Shown here: positions 26,980 through 36,250 of the stretch, one piece after another | How the letters are laid out: every line of letters starts with the position of its first letter | Numbering within the stretch: position 1 is the stretch's first letter | Origin: Desulfonatronum thiosulfatophilum | GTDB taxonomy: Bacteria; Desulfobacterota; Desulfovibrionia; Desulfovibrionales; Desulfonatronaceae | Length of the DNA: 64,000 nt | Direction of reading: 5' to 3' | NCBI RefSeq assembly: GCF_900104215.1 | Contig: NZ_FMXO01000019.1 | Span: forward strand, 24,151-88,150 | Program-made: the position numbers and the translations under genes | The notes under the pieces: generated by a model | Databases searched by the model: none | The model's input: only the letters and a program-made list of their open reading frames with translations | What the model was told of the DNA's origin: nothing

Positions 26980-27942
26980 ATGAGGTCCGTGTTCGCACTC
27001 GCCCGCTGCCTGCCACCCTACGCGAGAAAGCGGTTGAAAGAGTTCCTGCTGGCCCTGACATCGCAGGTTCACCAGGAGCGGCTCGTCCCGGAGCCCGTGG
27101 ATTTTCGCGGCGTGCTTTCCGATCCTTTCGAGGCGCTCTCGCGAGTGGATCCCAGGCAGCCCGTGCTGGTCAACGTGCCTTTGGAAAGATGCAGGACGTT
27201 GGGACCAGTGGGGTTCCCGCCCCTGGCGGAAGCCCACCATCCCTACGTCCTGGCCATGCTGGAATATCTTGAGAGTAATATTCAGCAATACGACGAATCC
27301 CCGCTAAAACTTTATTTCGATCATTTCCAGCCGCAAAACGCCGCGGAACTGGCGGATGTCCCTGGTGTCGATAACGATTCAAACCTGCATCGAAAGGAAG
27401 CCATTGAACTTGATTTTCCTTGGCTTGCCTCGCCTGGCTTGGAGGTGAAATCCATGCGCAATAAATTCCTACGAGATGATGCGGCCCAGTTCGGCAAGCA
27501 ATTGTCAGGCGATGACGGCTTGAACTACTTTGGACCAGTGTCTTCGGCAAAGGCAGATCTGGAAATGGAACGGGTGGTTTATATTATCGATTCCATAAAG
27601 CGAAACGGTTACCGTGTGCCTGCAAAACAAGATCATATCTCAGGATATCTGCTAAAAAAGGGAGACAGTTATGTGGCCTTGCCATGGGGCGGTCAGCACC
27701 GGTTGGCAGCGCTGGGGGCTCTTGGCTTCAGGCATGCACCATTCCTTCTCTATCGCCACAGAGTGACTGACCGTGCGTCCGTGAAGAGTTGGCCTGCCGT
27801 GACTTCCGGTGATTTTTCCCCTGAACAGGCGCTACATCTTTTTGATCGAATTTTTGCAGGCCGACAGCCGCAACAGGTGGAAAAAGTTTGGCCTGACGTG
27901 CTTAAAGGATGTCACCATAAAATTAATGACGACTGGCAATGA
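26980..27942 (+). CDS. Protein of unknown function with a ParB-like GGQHR motif
   Basis: The protein has about 320 residues and no signal peptide or membrane helix. Near residues 228-255 it has a motif LPWGGQHRLAALGALGF, which resembles the G-x-HR motif of ParB/sulfiredoxin-like folds. Upstream there is a charged region (KSMRNKFLRDDAAQFGK) and a helix ERVVYIIDSIKRNGYR. I do not recognise the family and assign no function. AAGGG sits eight bases before the ATG at 26980, better spaced than for the ATG at 26974. It follows the GT61 gene in the same orientation. Confidence 0.6.
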   Translation: MRSVFALARCLPPYARKRLKEFLLALTSQVHQERLVPEPVDFRGVLSDPFEALSRVDPRQPVLVNVPLERCRTLGPVGFPPLAEAHHPYVLAMLEYLESNIQQYDESPLKLYFDHFQPQNAAELADVPGVDNDSNLHRKEAIELDFPWLASPGLEVKSMRNKFLRDDAAQFGKQLSGDDGLNYFGPVSSAKADLEMERVVYIIDSIKRNGYRVPAKQDHISGYLLKKGDSYVALPWGGQHRLAALGALGFRHAPFLLYRHRVTDRASVKSWPAVTSGDFSPEQALHLFDRIFAGRQPQQVEKVWPDVLKGCHHKINDDWQ

Positions 27943-28305
27943 ACAGGATCATCATGGTTCGTGATAATAGAAAAAACTGATCGATATTTGAAAAAGATTG
28001 TCGCCTTCAAAATCATCTGAGACAGAAGTCAACAGTTTGGCCTGAAGTTTGAATCACTAGCCTCTATGCCTGTCTTTGTCTGATGAACACGGACATGACC
28101 TGACAAGACTGTATCTACGCAAGACTAAGTAACAATACTTAAACATATGAGATACTGCTAAAGCCGGAATGCTCTTACGCTGATGGTGAAATAACGCATT
28201 CATGTCGTGAAGCCCGTATCCAAAAGTGTTGCCAAATTCAGCAGTTAACCAAGAACATCTTAACTCCCGAATAAATAAATTTTCTGAGTTTCCTTCAATC
28301 CCGTC
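27943..28305. other. Intergenic stretch, 363 bases, AT-rich
   Basis: No gene, terminator or clear promoter was found. Near 28037 a TTGGCCTGAAGTTTGA string resembles a -24/-12 promoter but has GA instead of GC at -12, so it is not called. The composition is lower in GC than the flanking genes. It probably separates a downstream glycosyltransferase unit from the 24-28 kb module. Confidence 0.4.
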
Positions 28306-30330
28306 ATGCCGATTTCAAAAAACCAAAAGATCTCCATCATCATCCCCTGCCACAATGCCGAACGCTATTTGTCCCAGACGTTAGGCTCGGTTCTGGATCA
28401 GAGTCTGGCTCCACATGAAGTGATCGTCGTCGATGACGGGTCGACGGACTCCAGTCTCGATATCGCCCGTCGCTTCGAGACAGCCTTCGCGGGGCTGATT
28501 CACGTCCACTCCCAACGTTCCGGCTGTGCTTCGCGGACACGAAATCTCGGCGCATCCTTCGCATCAGGAGATGCTCTGATGTTTCTCGATGCCGACGACG
28601 TACTTGCTCCCGACGCACTCGAGGCCCTGGCAGAGGCGCTTTTCGCTTGCCCAGGCGGTGTTGCCGCGTGTTCATGGCAACGCCTTGAACTTGTGGATGG
28701 GACATGGAGATCCGGACCGGCTTCCTGTGCGCCACGCAGGCAGGATCAGGACGTTCTCGCCGCTTGGCTGATCGGATGGTATCACCCTCCATGCTCCATA
28801 CTCTGGTCCAGGGAGGCTTTTCAAGAGGCCGGCTGCTGGGATGAAGCCGCCACGCTCAATGATGACGGCGACTTGATGATGCGGGCGTTTATCGGCGGCA
28901 TACAAATGGTGGAAGCTGTTTCCGGTACCGCCTATTATCGCCGGCTTCCAAAGGGCCAGATTTCCTTGAGTGGTCATCGGTACACGTACAGCGGGCTGGC
29001 GGGACGACTTGCAATCATTGAAAAAGTTGTTCGCCTGCTGGAGGAGCAGAGGCGGGTGGACAATTATCGTCCTGAGATTAGCAGGGCCTTTGGCTTGATC
29101 GCCGCTGACGCGGCTTGGCGCTTTGGCGCCCTTTGCGAACAGGCCCGGAGGAGAAGCCGGGAATATGCCCCATCGCTTTCAATCAGAGCGAAGGGCTTGC
29201 TGAACCGCTTACGTCGGGAACCTGCCGCTGCAAGACAGATCCCTGTTGCGGCTCAGGGGCTGGGCGAAGAGATCCGGTTCGGCCTCGATCGGGCGCGAGA
29301 GGTGCTGGACTCTTCTTTCTCGGCAACAACAATCACGGATGCGAAGCCTTCCAAACAAGTCGATAGGCCTGAAGTCAGCGTGATCATTCCCGTGTACAAC
29401 CGCGCTCATCTTCTGCAGCGCACCATCGAGAGTGTTCTTGGCCAGACGTTTCCGCATTTTGAGGTTATTGTGGTTGATGACTGCTCCGGAGACGATCCAG
29501 CATCAGTGCTCGCAAAGCAAGGGGACCGGCGTGTGCGCTATTTCCGGCAACCCAGGAACTGCGGCGTCGCAGCGGCCCGCAACCGCGGTTTGCGGGAGGC
29601 ACGGGCTGACCTTGTTGCGTTTCTGGACGACGACGATGAATGGTTTCCTGAAAAGTTGGCTTTGCAGGTTGAGCTTATGAATCGCTCGCCGGAGAATGTG
29701 GGGCTGATCTATACCGGCGTGGAAAGCGTCTTCAGCGACGGCAGCCGATCTGTTCAGATCCCCTCCGCACGAGGTGACCTTTACCGTGAACTCCTCGTCA
29801 GGAATCTCCTGCACGGGGGTGGAACCAACATCATGATGCGGCGCAATGTGGTTACGACGATCGGATTCTTCGATGAAACCTTCCCGGCAATAGAGGACTA
29901 TGACTACTGGCTGCGGGTCAGCCGCCTGTATAAGGTCGATTACGTCGACATGCCTCTTGTCCGATATAACGACCATGATCCATCGCGGGGAAATGGTAAG
30001 GAAACCAGGCGATCCACCAAGATCAAGGCGAACCTGGAAGCCCGGAAACAATTTTACCGGAAACATGGTGCGCAGATGCGAGAGCACGGCCTCGCGCATC
30101 TGTTTCTGGTGGACAGTGCACATCGACACCTGACGCCGGGATGGGACGATGTCAATGGAGCGCGCAGGCTCGCCCTGCAGGCCTGCCTCTTGGCTCCGGC
30201 ATCCAGAGAAGTGCGTGACGTCTTGAAAAAGCTCTTCGTCCCAGAGACGTTGCGCGGCTTTGTGAGAAAAAGACGCAATTGGCTCAATAATCGTTGTAAC
30301 CGGAGCGGCCTAAGAAAATTTATCTCTTGA
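28306..30330 (+). CDS. Bifunctional glycosyltransferase with two GT2 domains
   Basis: The 674-residue protein has two family 2 catalytic domains in tandem. The first (residues 8-230) shows IIIPCHNAE, VVDDGSTD and FLDADD; the second (about 357-560) shows VIIPVYNR, VVDDCSGDD and FLDDDDEW. A 110-residue helical linker joins them. Such fusions usually add two sugars in turn, or alternate linkages, during EPS synthesis. No membrane helix is visible, so it is probably cytoplasmic or peripheral. The Shine-Dalgarno is weak. Confidence 0.9.
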   Translation: MPISKNQKISIIIPCHNAERYLSQTLGSVLDQSLAPHEVIVVDDGSTDSSLDIARRFETAFAGLIHVHSQRSGCASRTRNLGASFASGDALMFLDADDVLAPDALEALAEALFACPGGVAACSWQRLELVDGTWRSGPASCAPRRQDQDVLAAWLIGWYHPPCSILWSREAFQEAGCWDEAATLNDDGDLMMRAFIGGIQMVEAVSGTAYYRRLPKGQISLSGHRYTYSGLAGRLAIIEKVVRLLEEQRRVDNYRPEISRAFGLIAADAAWRFGALCEQARRRSREYAPSLSIRAKGLLNRLRREPAAARQIPVAAQGLGEEIRFGLDRAREVLDSSFSATTITDAKPSKQVDRPEVSVIIPVYNRAHLLQRTIESVLGQTFPHFEVIVVDDCSGDDPASVLAKQGDRRVRYFRQPRNCGVAAARNRGLREARADLVAFLDDDDEWFPEKLALQVELMNRSPENVGLIYTGVESVFSDGSRSVQIPSARGDLYRELLVRNLLHGGGTNIMMRRNVVTTIGFFDETFPAIEDYDYWLRVSRLYKVDYVDMPLVRYNDHDPSRGNGKETRRSTKIKANLEARKQFYRKHGAQMREHGLAHLFLVDSAHRHLTPGWDDVNGARRLALQACLLAPASREVRDVLKKLFVPETLRGFVRKRRNWLNNRCNRSGLRKFIS

Positions 30331-30407
30331 TTCGGTGGCGGAAGTGAGCATGTCGCAAGCGGTTCCTCGCAGACATACGAAAGAATATTCATAATAAGGA
30401 CTACCTT

Positions 30408-31628
30408 GTGCCGGGCACTCCATTAAAAGCCATTTGTTACGTCTTGAATTACTTTCCGGAACCGAGTCTCACGTTCATTTCAGATGAAGCCGCATCATTG
30501 ATGCATCTCGACATCACTCCATATGTTTTGACGTTTAACCATGGTCTGGAAAGATCGGTTCTGCAGCCTTCGGCACGAAAAATTATTGACCAGGGTTTGT
30601 TCAGAAAAATCGTTATTCCCTCCAAGGCGAGGACATTGCGGGCAATTCCGCAATTGGCTCTGAGAAATCCGCGGAAAACGTTTTTCTGCTGTATGCGTAT
30701 CCTAAAATCCAAGGATCGATGGCACTACATGAGTTCGGCGCCATATGCTCTGTTTCTGCAGGATCACGGGGTGCAATACATCCATACGCATTTTGCCGAT
30801 GAAAATCTTAAATGGACGAAGGCTTTATCCGAATGGACAGGCCTTCCTTTCGGCGTGACCACACACGGATACGATCTCCGCGAAGATCCAATGCCGGCAG
30901 GCGAAGTATCGAAACTTCTTTTCCAAGCCAACCTGGTAGTCGCCATCAGTGGCTATAATCAAGATTTAATGGTCAAGAAATACGGCATTGCCAAGGATGC
31001 GATAAAAACCATCCACTGCGGCATCGACACCCAAGCATTCAGACGGAGCGACAAAACTGAGAGATTCGTCGGCAATCACCTGCGGATTGTCAACATCGGA
31101 CGGCTCGTACCGGAAAAGGCGCAGGATGTTCTTTTTCAAGCACTGGCAGCGGTCAAAAAACGAGGCGTGCAGTTCGATCTGCAAATTGTCGGCGCAGGAC
31201 CGCTTCTGGATCAGTTGAAAGAACTGGCCCGATCCTTGGATATCATTGATCACATCGATTTTCTTGGAGCTCAGCCGCAAGATGTTGTCATCAAGGTACT
31301 TCGGGAAGCCGATGTATTTGTGCTCTCGTCGCGTAATGAAGGACTTCCCGTCGTTTGCATGGAGGCAATGGCGATGGAGGTATTCCTCATCGCCACAAAC
31401 ATTTCCGGAATCCCCGAGCTCGTTCAGCATGGTCAAAACGGTCTTCTGGTGGAACCCGAAAATGTTCAGGAATTAGCGGACGCCATCTTGTGGGTCGATA
31501 AGAATAGAAAGCTTTTAGAAGGAATGTGTTTTGCAGCCCGAAAAAAAGTCGAAGAGGAGTTTGATCGAAAAAAATGCACTCGTAGCCTGGCATTAGAAAT
31601 TGAACAATGCTTGGTCACGCAGAAATAA
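30408..31628 (+). CDS. Family 4 glycosyltransferase (WcaL/AmsK-like)
   Basis: This 406-residue GT-B protein has the N-terminal YIHTHFADE and VTTHGYDLRED seen in the WcaL/AmsK group, which add a sugar in colanic-acid- or amylovoran-like EPS. The C-terminal domain has NIGRLVPEKAQDVL, VGAGPLLDQLKELA and SRNEGLPVVCMEAMAMEV. It starts at GTG 30408 with AAGGA about eight bases upstream; no good ATG fits the N-terminus. The sugar added is unknown. Confidence 0.9.
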   Translation: MPGTPLKAICYVLNYFPEPSLTFISDEAASLMHLDITPYVLTFNHGLERSVLQPSARKIIDQGLFRKIVIPSKARTLRAIPQLALRNPRKTFFCCMRILKSKDRWHYMSSAPYALFLQDHGVQYIHTHFADENLKWTKALSEWTGLPFGVTTHGYDLREDPMPAGEVSKLLFQANLVVAISGYNQDLMVKKYGIAKDAIKTIHCGIDTQAFRRSDKTERFVGNHLRIVNIGRLVPEKAQDVLFQALAAVKKRGVQFDLQIVGAGPLLDQLKELARSLDIIDHIDFLGAQPQDVVIKVLREADVFVLSSRNEGLPVVCMEAMAMEVFLIATNISGIPELVQHGQNGLLVEPENVQELADAILWVDKNRKLLEGMCFAARKKVEEEFDRKKCTRSLALEIEQCLVTQK

Positions 31629-31858
31629 TTGTTTTCGGTCCTGATGATGTTCCGATCCGGTTGCGTTTCGTTTGCTTACTTCGGATTGAGATGCCTTGAT
31701 TCAAACAAACTTGTCGCATCTAAATTGAATGCCCTGGCATATGCCATTATATGACGCTAATACATGTAATAATTTTTGATGATAATTGACAAAAACTAGC
31801 CAACTCAACAGCTAAATTAAGCTATGTTGCGGAGGCTTATCGATATTTTGGAGAAAAA

Positions 31859-32938
31859 ATGCGGGTGATGCAGGTTATATATGCGTTCAAGGTCGGCGGG
31901 TCAGAGTCGGTAGCAAGGGACATTGCCTTGAATATGAACAAGCATTCCGAACATGCCGTCGCTTCATTGGAAAGCGATGGCCATTTCAGAGAGGTGTTCG
32001 ACTCGAACAATGTGAAGACATACGTTATTGACAGACAACCTACAGAACGCTTCGGACCTATGATCCGACTATGGAAAGCCATGCGTTCCTTCAAGCCGAA
32101 TGTTGTTCATACGCATCACCTTTATCAATTGTTCTATGCCTGGCCAGGAGCCCTTTTATCCGGTGCGCGACTCATCCACACCGAGCATGAATACTACTCA
32201 CTCGTGCCCGCGAAATCTCGTTTCATGCTCCGCAAAATATCAAGGTTTTGCAACGCGATAACCGCCGTGAACCGCGAGACGTCAGACTTTCTCGTCCAGA
32301 AAGTGAAGATTCCCAAATCAAAAGTGCATATTGTCGTTAACGGAATCGACTTTCGGAAAATCGCAAACGCGTCGAGTAGCCGAGAGCAGTTTGGGCTCTC
32401 AGAGGAAGATCCGGTCGCTGGGATTGTCGCTCGCCTTCATCCGGTCAAGGATCACGCCATGCTGCTGAAAGCTTTTCGAATTGTGGTTGATAACGTGCCG
32501 AATGCAAAATTATTGGTTGCAGGTGACGGCAGTGAACGTGAAAGGCTTGAGAAGCAGACTCATGACCTTGGGCTGAAACATGCGGTGATTTTTCTGGGAA
32601 CGCGTTCCGACATCCCCAACATATTGAGTTGCATAGACATATTTGTACTTGCGTCATGGAAAGAAGGCCTTCCACTGAGTATTCTTGAAGCTATGGCTGC
32701 CGGCAAACCAATTGTCGCTACTGACGTTGGTGGAGTTCCATCACTGGTGAATGATTCAGGGTCAGGAATAATCGTTCCTCCGCGTGACCCTGAATCAATG
32801 GCAAATGCTGTAATCCAAATGTTAAAAAACAAGAAAGACAGGGAAATTTTCGGTAATGCAGGTCAGGAGTATGTAAAGCAAAACTACTCACTCGATACTT
32901 CAATAAAAAAATACGAATCCCTTTACATGTCTTCTTGA
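31859..32938 (+). CDS. Family 4 glycosyltransferase
   Basis: The 359-residue GT4 starts MRVMQVIYAFKVGGSESVA with GGAG six bases upstream. It has HTEHEYYSL, GIVARLHPVKDHAMLL, VAGDGSERERLE and SWKEGLPLSILEAMAAGKP. It belongs to the large capsule/EPS GT4 group; donor unknown. Its AT-richness and the 230-base AT-rich gap before it set it apart from the core locus and suggest later acquisition together with the next gene. Confidence 0.9.
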   Translation: MRVMQVIYAFKVGGSESVARDIALNMNKHSEHAVASLESDGHFREVFDSNNVKTYVIDRQPTERFGPMIRLWKAMRSFKPNVVHTHHLYQLFYAWPGALLSGARLIHTEHEYYSLVPAKSRFMLRKISRFCNAITAVNRETSDFLVQKVKIPKSKVHIVVNGIDFRKIANASSSREQFGLSEEDPVAGIVARLHPVKDHAMLLKAFRIVVDNVPNAKLLVAGDGSERERLEKQTHDLGLKHAVIFLGTRSDIPNILSCIDIFVLASWKEGLPLSILEAMAAGKPIVATDVGGVPSLVNDSGSGIIVPPRDPESMANAVIQMLKNKKDREIFGNAGQEYVKQNYSLDTSIKKYESLYMSS

Positions 32939-32994
32939 CAAGCGGTATGTTGTTCGTTTCATCACTTAATGAGATTGCACATGGTTAATCGAAC

Positions 32995-33960
32995 ATGAAA
33001 AACATTAATGTTTCTAATAAGTTTATTAGTATAATTATACCAACTTATAATTATAGTTTTTGTATCTTGGATACGATACATAGCGTGCTGCAGCAATCCT
33101 ATAAAGAATTTGAGTTGATAGTTGTTGATGATGGCTCAAAAGATGATACGCGCGCAATAGTCAGCAACATCAAAGATTCAAGAATTCGATATATATACCA
33201 GAAAAATCAAGGAGCCAACGTCGCAAGAAATCGTGGTTTCCATGAATCAAGTGGTGGTTACCTGATTTTTCTTGATTCGGATGACGTTTTGGAAAAAAAT
33301 TATCTGGAGGAGTTACTGAAGGTTGCAATGCGCAATTCGGACGCAAATATCTATGGACCTTCAAAAAAAGGATATTTCACTGATCTGGGATTCAACGTAC
33401 TCTCGGAATTGGGGCCTTGCCCGAATCCAGACTTGCTTGAAAGCTGGATTAAGCATGATTGGTGGATTTTCACTTCATGCGTTTTCTGGAAACGTGAAAA
33501 TCTTGTGAAAGTGGGCGGTTGGGACGAAGCTCTTCATGCCAATCAGGACGGGGATATTGCAATGAGAGCCCTGATTGAGGGTATAGCATTCATCTATGCG
33601 GAAAATGCTCCACCTGTTTTGATCACTTCTCACAAAAATAAAAAGCCATCCATATCGGATACGAAGAGTCAAAAGACATTGAACTCCCGTTACGCTGTTT
33701 TCTTGAAACTGGAAATTATCTTGAAGCAAAAGGGAATGCTGAACGCCAAATATCAAAATGCGCTGGGAGTAGGATATTATGTTCTGGCTCAAAGCGCGCT
33801 TGCGGATAGCCCCGAATTTTCCGAAATTTGCTATCGAAGATTTCGCGAAATGTGTGGCCTGAAGAAGCCACCTGGAAGTTATTTGAATTGGATTGGCATA
33901 TTGATGCTAGGAATCAGAAATAAAACAAGATTGTCAAATTATATTGGAAGAATATTTTAA
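32995..33960 (+). CDS. Family 2 glycosyltransferase, low GC
   Basis: This 321-residue GT2 has SIIIPTYNY, VVDDGSKDDTR, FLDSDDVL and GGWDEALHANQDGD. Its codons are clearly A/T-rich (for example TTTAATTTAA-like stretches near both ends), unlike the 4-15 kb genes. It is the last gene of the plus-strand EPS array. Immediately downstream are a repeat element and the oppositely oriented response-regulator gene, so this is the locus edge. No Shine-Dalgarno is evident. Confidence 0.9.
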   Translation: MKNINVSNKFISIIIPTYNYSFCILDTIHSVLQQSYKEFELIVVDDGSKDDTRAIVSNIKDSRIRYIYQKNQGANVARNRGFHESSGGYLIFLDSDDVLEKNYLEELLKVAMRNSDANIYGPSKKGYFTDLGFNVLSELGPCPNPDLLESWIKHDWWIFTSCVFWKRENLVKVGGWDEALHANQDGDIAMRALIEGIAFIYAENAPPVLITSHKNKKPSISDTKSQKTLNSRYAVFLKLEIILKQKGMLNAKYQNALGVGYYVLAQSALADSPEFSEICYRRFREMCGLKKPPGSYLNWIGILMLGIRNKTRLSNYIGRIF

Positions 33961-34100
33961 TTGTTTGTTGAAGTGCTTACGCGGCGGTTCGTTCAATATT
34001 TCAATTTGAGGGGCAAATAAATACAGGTCGGAGTGTATTCATTGAGAGCTGACAAGAGAGTTCTTGTTCCGCTTAACAGGTGATGAAAAAACAAAAAACT

Positions 34101-34223
34101 GCAGGTCGTTCAAAAACCCCGATGGCAAGGCGCAAAAAGTTTAAATCCGAAGCGTATTTTGTCACATGTGAGGGTTTAAACTCTTTACAGCGACGCAGCT
34201 AGCGGGGATTTTCAACAGCCTGC
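34101..34223. repeat. Dispersed repeat with imperfect terminal inverted repeats, about 123 bases
   Basis: The left end GCAGGTCGTTCAAAAACCCC and the right end GGGGATTTTCAACAGCCTGC are imperfect inverted copies. The inner parts (AAAAAGTTTAAA and GTTTAAACTCTTT) pair too. I recall very similar elements between genes in sulfate-reducing deltaproteobacteria; I could not search for them. The right end touches the stop codon of the response-regulator gene at 34223. It may act as a convergent terminator or be a MITE-like element. Confidence 0.65.
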
Positions 34224-35836
34224 TAAGGGGCGCAAGCAACCGAAGCTTCATTGTTTCTGTGGATGTTTGTTGTGTGAAAAAGCGCGGTTTCTTCCAGATC
34301 ATTCGATGAAGGCATCCGAAACGGCATGGAATGTTTCTTGAGTAGTTCATAGAACCTGGCTCTGGAGAGGCCGGAGAGATTCAGGGCGGAGTTCAGGTCG
34401 GCGCCCGAACGCTGCAGGAGCTCCTCGAGGTATTTCTTCTCCATGGCACTGATGGTCACTTCACGAAGTTCCCGCAGAGTGGGGAAGGACGTGCTTGAAG
34501 AAAAAGTTTGTCTAAAGGGTTTTTCCACGGAAGTACGCAGCACCTCGGCGGTATCAAAATCGCATGGCAGGTTGTTGTCCACCAGAAAATCGTCGTCATC
34601 AGGACAAAATCTTTGAAAATTGAGCTGGTTCGGGCTGTCGATCATTGACGGTTCCCGGTTCAAGCTCGCCTGTTTGGCCTTGATTCGCAGATTGATTGGC
34701 AAATGTTGCGGGTAGAGAATTGGTTCGTCCTTTGATCCGACCAGAACGTTTTCCAGAGTATTCAGTAATTCCCGGACGTTGCCGGGCCAATCATAGCTCA
34801 GCAGGGCTTCCGTGAACTCCGGCGACATGCCCTTGGTCGGCATCCTGTAATGTTCACATATCTTGTTCATGTGATGCATGGCGATTTCCTTGATGTCTTC
34901 CTTCCGCTCCCGCAGGGCGGGCAGTTCGACATGCATTGCCTTCAATCGAAAGTGGAGATCTTGCCGAAATTCTCCGTTCTCGGACATGGCTTCCAGATCC
35001 TGGTTTGTGGCGCAAACCAGACGAAAATCACTTTTGATTTCCCGATTGTCGCCTACCTTCCTGAAGCAATGCTCCTGCAGCACGCGCAAAAATTTCTTCT
35101 GTACCGCGATTGGAAGCTCCCCCACTTCGTCCAGAAACAATGTGCCCCCGTTTGCACGCATAATCAGGCCGTCCCGGTTGGAGACCGCGCCGGAAAAGGC
35201 TCCCTTGATGGACCCGAACAATTCTGACTCCACAAGATTTTCAGGCAGGGAAGCGCAGTCGACGGTGACGAATCGCGCCCCGGCCCTGTCGCTGTTGTCA
35301 TGGATGGCCCGGGCAAACAGCTCTTTGCCTGTCCCTGTTTCCCCAGTGATGAGCACGGACAGCTCACTGTCCGCGGCATGGGCCACCTGGTCCAGGCATG
35401 CTTTGATTCTGGCGCTGTTGCCGATGATCCCGTTGACTTTCAGGGCCTTCAAAGCCGAGGAAGCCTTGCGCTTTTCCCGGTACTGCAGCGCTCGGATCAA
35501 TGGAAAAACCATCGATTTCAAGGAAGATGGTTTTTGGATATAGTCCCAGGCCCCGCTGCGGATCGCGAGTTCCGCGCCATCCGGGTCCGAGTCTCCGGTG
35601 ATGATGATTACTTCGGGAGGCATGACGCCCTTGTTGATCATGGGCAGGGCATCAAGACCGTTGCCGTCGGGCAGGCGCACATCCAGAAAGACGACGTCAA
35701 AATCAGTACAGGCGGCGATTTCAATTCCGTTGCTGATGGTGTGGGAGTATTGAACCTCATGTCCTAGCCGCTCAATCTTTTTGGAGAGTACGCTGCAAAT
35801 GATCTGATCGTCATCAATGATTAACACGCGAGCCAT
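34223..35836 (-). CDS. Sigma-54-dependent response regulator with a GAFSGA loop
   Basis: The 537-residue enhancer-binding protein has a receiver domain (2-120, phospho-acceptor Asp52, Lys101). The AAA+ domain (about 135-370) has Walker A GETGTGKE at 165-172 and Walker B LFLDE near 233. A long low-complexity linker (about 385-465) precedes a Fis-type helix-turn-helix (LNLSGLSRARFYELLKK). The sigma-54 contact loop reads GAFSGA (212-217) instead of GAFTGA. It is a second regulator of the PrsR kind beside prsR. No cognate kinase lies next to it; PrsK or a distant kinase may feed it. Confidence 0.9.
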   Translation of the reverse strand: MARVLIIDDDQIICSVLSKKIERLGHEVQYSHTISNGIEIAACTDFDVVFLDVRLPDGNGLDALPMINKGVMPPEVIIITGDSDPDGAELAIRSGAWDYIQKPSSLKSMVFPLIRALQYREKRKASSALKALKVNGIIGNSARIKACLDQVAHAADSELSVLITGETGTGKELFARAIHDNSDRAGARFVTVDCASLPENLVESELFGSIKGAFSGAVSNRDGLIMRANGGTLFLDEVGELPIAVQKKFLRVLQEHCFRKVGDNREIKSDFRLVCATNQDLEAMSENGEFRQDLHFRLKAMHVELPALRERKEDIKEIAMHHMNKICEHYRMPTKGMSPEFTEALLSYDWPGNVRELLNTLENVLVGSKDEPILYPQHLPINLRIKAKQASLNREPSMIDSPNQLNFQRFCPDDDDFLVDNNLPCDFDTAEVLRTSVEKPFRQTFSSSTSFPTLRELREVTISAMEKKYLEELLQRSGADLNSALNLSGLSRARFYELLKKHSMPFRMPSSNDLEETALFHTTNIHRNNEASVACAP

Positions 35837-35974
35837 ATCAACCCCATGGATGTTTTTGGCAAGTCAGAATCCGGCCTTCGTTATGATTATTCAGGCTCGT
35901 GTCGTGGTGATTCCAGCTCTTGGTTATGAAGGAAGAAGATGCACCCGGAGCCGCTGATTGGTTCAATTAAAAAC

Positions 35975-35991
35975 ACGCAAGAACCATCCCG
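35975..35991 (-). promoter_or_regulatory. Possible sigma-54 promoter upstream of the response-regulator gene
   Basis: On the minus strand the sequence reads CGGGATGGTTCTTGCGT: GG and GC at the right ten-base spacing, with a full TTGC at -12 but only a partial -24 box. It lies about 140 bases before the gene's start. Weak evidence. Confidence 0.3.
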
Positions 35992-36049
35992 GAAAACAAT
36001 GAAATGCTGTCACTGCTCTTCAATACACCTCTAGTTCGACAGTTTGAAT

Positions 36050-36082
36050 AAAAAAACTGCAGCCCGAGGATAACCTGGGCTG
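36050..36082 (-). terminator. Intrinsic terminator, minus strand
   Basis: CAGCCC-AGG pairs with CCT-GGGCTG (36060-36082, one bulge, ATAA loop). Read on the minus strand it is followed by a run of seven T (36050-36056). It would end transcripts coming from the PilZ gene at 36.4-36.8 kb before the next minus-strand gene. Intergenic 35837-36443 (607 bases) otherwise holds the candidate promoter at 35975 and the shared palindromic segment at 36226. Confidence 0.75.
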
Positions 36083-36225
36083 TTCGTGTGGACATTCAGC
36101 CAGCATAAGGAAGCAAGTTCTATGCCCCTCTCGCCTCTTGTCCTGGCGGTGTAGGTTTTTCTTGTTTAATGCGGAGTTAGGGGAAAAGGATCAGTTTTTA
36201 AGCACATCGCGGTTCGCCAAAGGAA

Positions 36226-36250
36226 CGTTGCAAGCAACGGAAGTGTTGCA
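36226..36250 (-). promoter_or_regulatory. Palindromic segment shared with 55567-55591
   Basis: Read on the minus strand, 25 bases match the copy at 55567 at 22 positions. They contain the dyads GCAAC/GTTGC and TTGC/GCAA. Similarity extends weakly another 20 bases upstream, including TGTGTTCA. Each copy lies upstream of a candidate sigma-54 promoter in the same orientation, which suggests an activator or repressor site. A decayed coding segment is the alternative. Confidence 0.4.

Noticed and set aside
27947..27962. ACAGGATCATCAT shared with the IS terminal sequence
   Set aside because: Only about 13 bases match and nothing around them does; it is likely chance.
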